A stretch of DNA of 64,000 nt from Cyclobacteriaceae bacterium (GTDB taxonomy: Bacteria > Bacteroidota > Bacteroidia > Cytophagales > Cyclobacteriaceae): positions 2,659,714 through 2,723,713 of the forward strand of contig JABFRS010000001.1 of NCBI GenBank assembly GCA_013141055.1, given 5' to 3'. A program made the position numbers and the translations under genes. Of the stretch, positions 62,503 to 64,000 are shown one piece after another. Numbering within the stretch: the stretch's first letter is position 1; each line of letters begins with the position of its first letter. The notes under the pieces were generated by a model. The model did no database searches and was not told where the DNA came from. It worked only from the letters and a program-made list of their open reading frames with translations.

Positions 62503-64000
62503 ATGAAGAAAGCGTTGCTTTTTATCATGCTGCTATCAGGTTCCTTAGCGGGAAATGCCTCGCACATTGTGGGAGGTGAGTTTGAGCTTATCCACCTGAC
62601 GGGTATACGGTACCGGTTCAATATGATCCTGTACTTTGATGAATTGCACGGTGATAATTCGGCAAGGGATGATCTTGCGAATGTCAGGATCTTTCGCATG
62701 AGCGATAACAAGATCATGGCGGATCTTCCTGTGCCAAGAATGTTCACTTCTAGTGTTGGTTATACGCAGCCTGCGTGTGCTCATGGTGAAATTGTCACCA
62801 CCAAATACGTCTTTACCATCTTCATTGATTTGTCTCCCACCATATTTAATGATCCGGGAGGTTATTATGCAGTTTATGGAAGATGCTGCCGCAACTATGG
62901 CATCACGAATATTATCAGTGAACAAAATTTTCCTAATAATGTTGGCCAATCATTTTATATGGAGTTCCCTCCGGTTGTGAAAGATGGTCTGCCTTTCATT
63001 GATTCAACTCCACGCCTGTTCCCTCCATTGAATGATTACGCATGCCCTAACAGACCTTACTATGCTGACTTCCGTGGAGTGGATGATGATGGAGATTCAC
63101 TTGTCTATTCCATGGTGACACCCCTGGACATTGCAACCGGTGGAGGTAATAATAATCCAAGCACGGCAAGACCTTATCCCGAAGTACGATGGCGACCGGG
63201 GTATAGCCTTAATAGTATCATGAAAGGAGCTCCTGATCTGAGGATCACACGCGATGGAATATTAAGCGTAACTCCAACTATTCAGGGATTGTTTGTCTTT
63301 GCTGTGAAGATAGAATCGTTCAGGGATAAGAAGAAGATAGGAGAGACCCGGCGGGATTTTCAACTGCTGGTAGTTGATCATTGCGATTTCAGTGATCCGC
63401 CACAGATCCTGGGAAAGAAATTGACGGACCCAACGTATACCTATGACAATACGATGCAGGTTTCTTTCACCAATACTGTACCTGCAAATCAGCGGTGCGT
63501 AATGGTAAAGGTAACAGACCCTGATGCGAATAATCCGCTTTCTTTCTTTTCTGAAACGGTAAAGATCAAGGCAATCCCAATCAATTTCAAAGGAGATGTA
63601 AGTGCGATCATTCCTGCAGTCAGTGATGCGACATTAATATATGGAGGGTTTGTTGAATTTCAGATCTGTTTTCCGGAATGCCCATTGTCATTTACCGGAG
63701 GTGATCCTGTCATTGGTATCATTGCAATGGACGATGCCTGCAGTGTTCCCCTGATGGATACATTAAAAATAACAGTGCATGTGGAGTCGCCTCAGAACAG
63801 CAAGCCGCGGTTTATAATGCCCGTGGTCAACCCCGCATCGGCAACACTCAATGAAGGAACACGGGGATCATGGCCATTTGATATTGTAGATGATGATGGT
63901 GATGAGCTGGTGATCACGGTGCTCACCAACGGATTTGATATGGCCACAGCCGGAATGACGCTGAATACTCTTCATCAGACACTGGGTGCGGCAGATGGAG
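62503..64000 (+). CDS. T9SS-secreted-protein paralogue, copy 2 (partial, runs off the window)
   Basis: A continuous open frame from an ATG at 62503 to the window end, 499 codons with no stop. The signal peptide ends near SGSLAGNAS, followed by HIVGGEFELIHLTGIRYRF. It follows the gene at 59704 closely: SSVGYTQPACAHGE, GRCCRNYGITNI, DSTPRLFPPLNDYACPNRPY, GETRRDFQLLVVDHC, CFPECPLSFTGGDPVIGI and MDDACSVPLMDTLKITVHVE all have counterparts there. The sorting domain is not seen because the gene is cut at the window edge. Tandem duplication with gene 59704 is clear. Confidence 0.93.
   Translation, partial: MKKALLFIMLLSGSLAGNASHIVGGEFELIHLTGIRYRFNMILYFDELHGDNSARDDLANVRIFRMSDNKIMADLPVPRMFTSSVGYTQPACAHGEIVTTKYVFTIFIDLSPTIFNDPGGYYAVYGRCCRNYGITNIISEQNFPNNVGQSFYMEFPPVVKDGLPFIDSTPRLFPPLNDYACPNRPYYADFRGVDDDGDSLVYSMVTPLDIATGGGNNNPSTARPYPEVRWRPGYSLNSIMKGAPDLRITRDGILSVTPTIQGLFVFAVKIESFRDKKKIGETRRDFQLLVVDHCDFSDPPQILGKKLTDPTYTYDNTMQVSFTNTVPANQRCVMVKVTDPDANNPLSFFSETVKIKAIPINFKGDVSAIIPAVSDATLIYGGFVEFQICFPECPLSFTGGDPVIGIIAMDDACSVPLMDTLKITVHVESPQNSKPRFIMPVVNPASATLNEGTRGSWPFDIVDDDGDELVITVLTNGFDMATAGMTLNTLHQTLGAADG

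Noticed and set aside
1-64000. tRNA genes, CRISPR arrays, insertion sequences, integrases, phage genes
   Set aside because: No cloverleaf-like tails, repeat-spacer arrays, transposases or integrases were recognised by eye on either strand.

Overview
The window is a dense stretch of chromosome from a member of the Bacteroidota, most likely the order Cytophagales. The evidence is a SusC/SusD pair, DUF4249 lipoproteins, T9SS type-B (gliding-motility-type) C-terminal domains, a BT_3928-type DoxX protein, an SDR-type threonine dehydrogenase next to kbl, promoters of the Bacteroidota form TTG-N19/20-TAnnTTTG, and few Shine-Dalgarno sequences. Gene order is mostly housekeeping and envelope biogenesis. 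I found no tRNA, rRNA, CRISPR array, insertion sequence or prophage, and no gene-free stretch longer than 300 bases. About 48 genes are supported.

Layout. (1) 1-11.75 kb, outer-membrane uptake: a SusC/SusD pair closed by a terminator, then a separate TonB-receptor locus (STN-type receptor, DUF4249 lipoprotein, MG2/plug-like protein, second DUF4249 lipoprotein) closed by a bidirectional terminator. (2) 11.76-16.2 kb, minus strand: accD, class I fructose-bisphosphate aldolase, and the classical rpsP-rimM-trmD-rplS operon. (3) 16.3-22.0 kb, plus strand: sucA-sucB-lpd, giving a complete 2-oxoglutarate dehydrogenase. (4) 22.0-29.0 kb: metY translationally coupled to a CoA-binding protein, a DUF4105 membrane protein, a radical SAM/SPASM enzyme converging on a tiny Cys-rich membrane protein, and an FtsX-family permease. 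(5) 28.9-38.4 kb, minus strand: a long envelope run from flippase through nucleotidyltransferase, TPR protein, DUF4292 lipoprotein, EnvC-like protein, TatA and GatA to a LysM lytic transglycosylase. (6) 38.4-40.7 kb: divergent tdh and kbl for threonine breakdown. (7) 41.2-46.4 kb, minus strand: a secreted WD40-caspase protein, the c-di-AMP synthase cdaA, and folP. (8) 46.3-48.5 kb, plus strand: a duplicated DUF1599 protein, a BT_3928-type DoxX/redoxin protein, and aroK. (9) 48.5-51.2 kb, minus strand: a FadL/OmpP1-like porin and a Gly/Ser/Tyr-rich secreted protein. (10) 51.4-54.4 kb, plus strand: proS broken by a frameshift, then NfeD-like and flotillin FloA. (11) 54.4-64 kb: a WG-repeat protein, an MBL/rhodanese protein, rlmD, and two tandem T9SS-sorted giant proteins, the second running off the window.

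Most genes are ordinary. The most interesting points are the DUF4249/MG2-plug/DUF4249 surface locus, the exported WD40-caspase, an AccD that has lost all four zinc-ribbon cysteines, an EnvC-like LytM domain without zinc ligands, and the proS frameshift. No clearly new defence or mobile system was seen; the DUF4249/MG2 locus is the best candidate for an under-described system.
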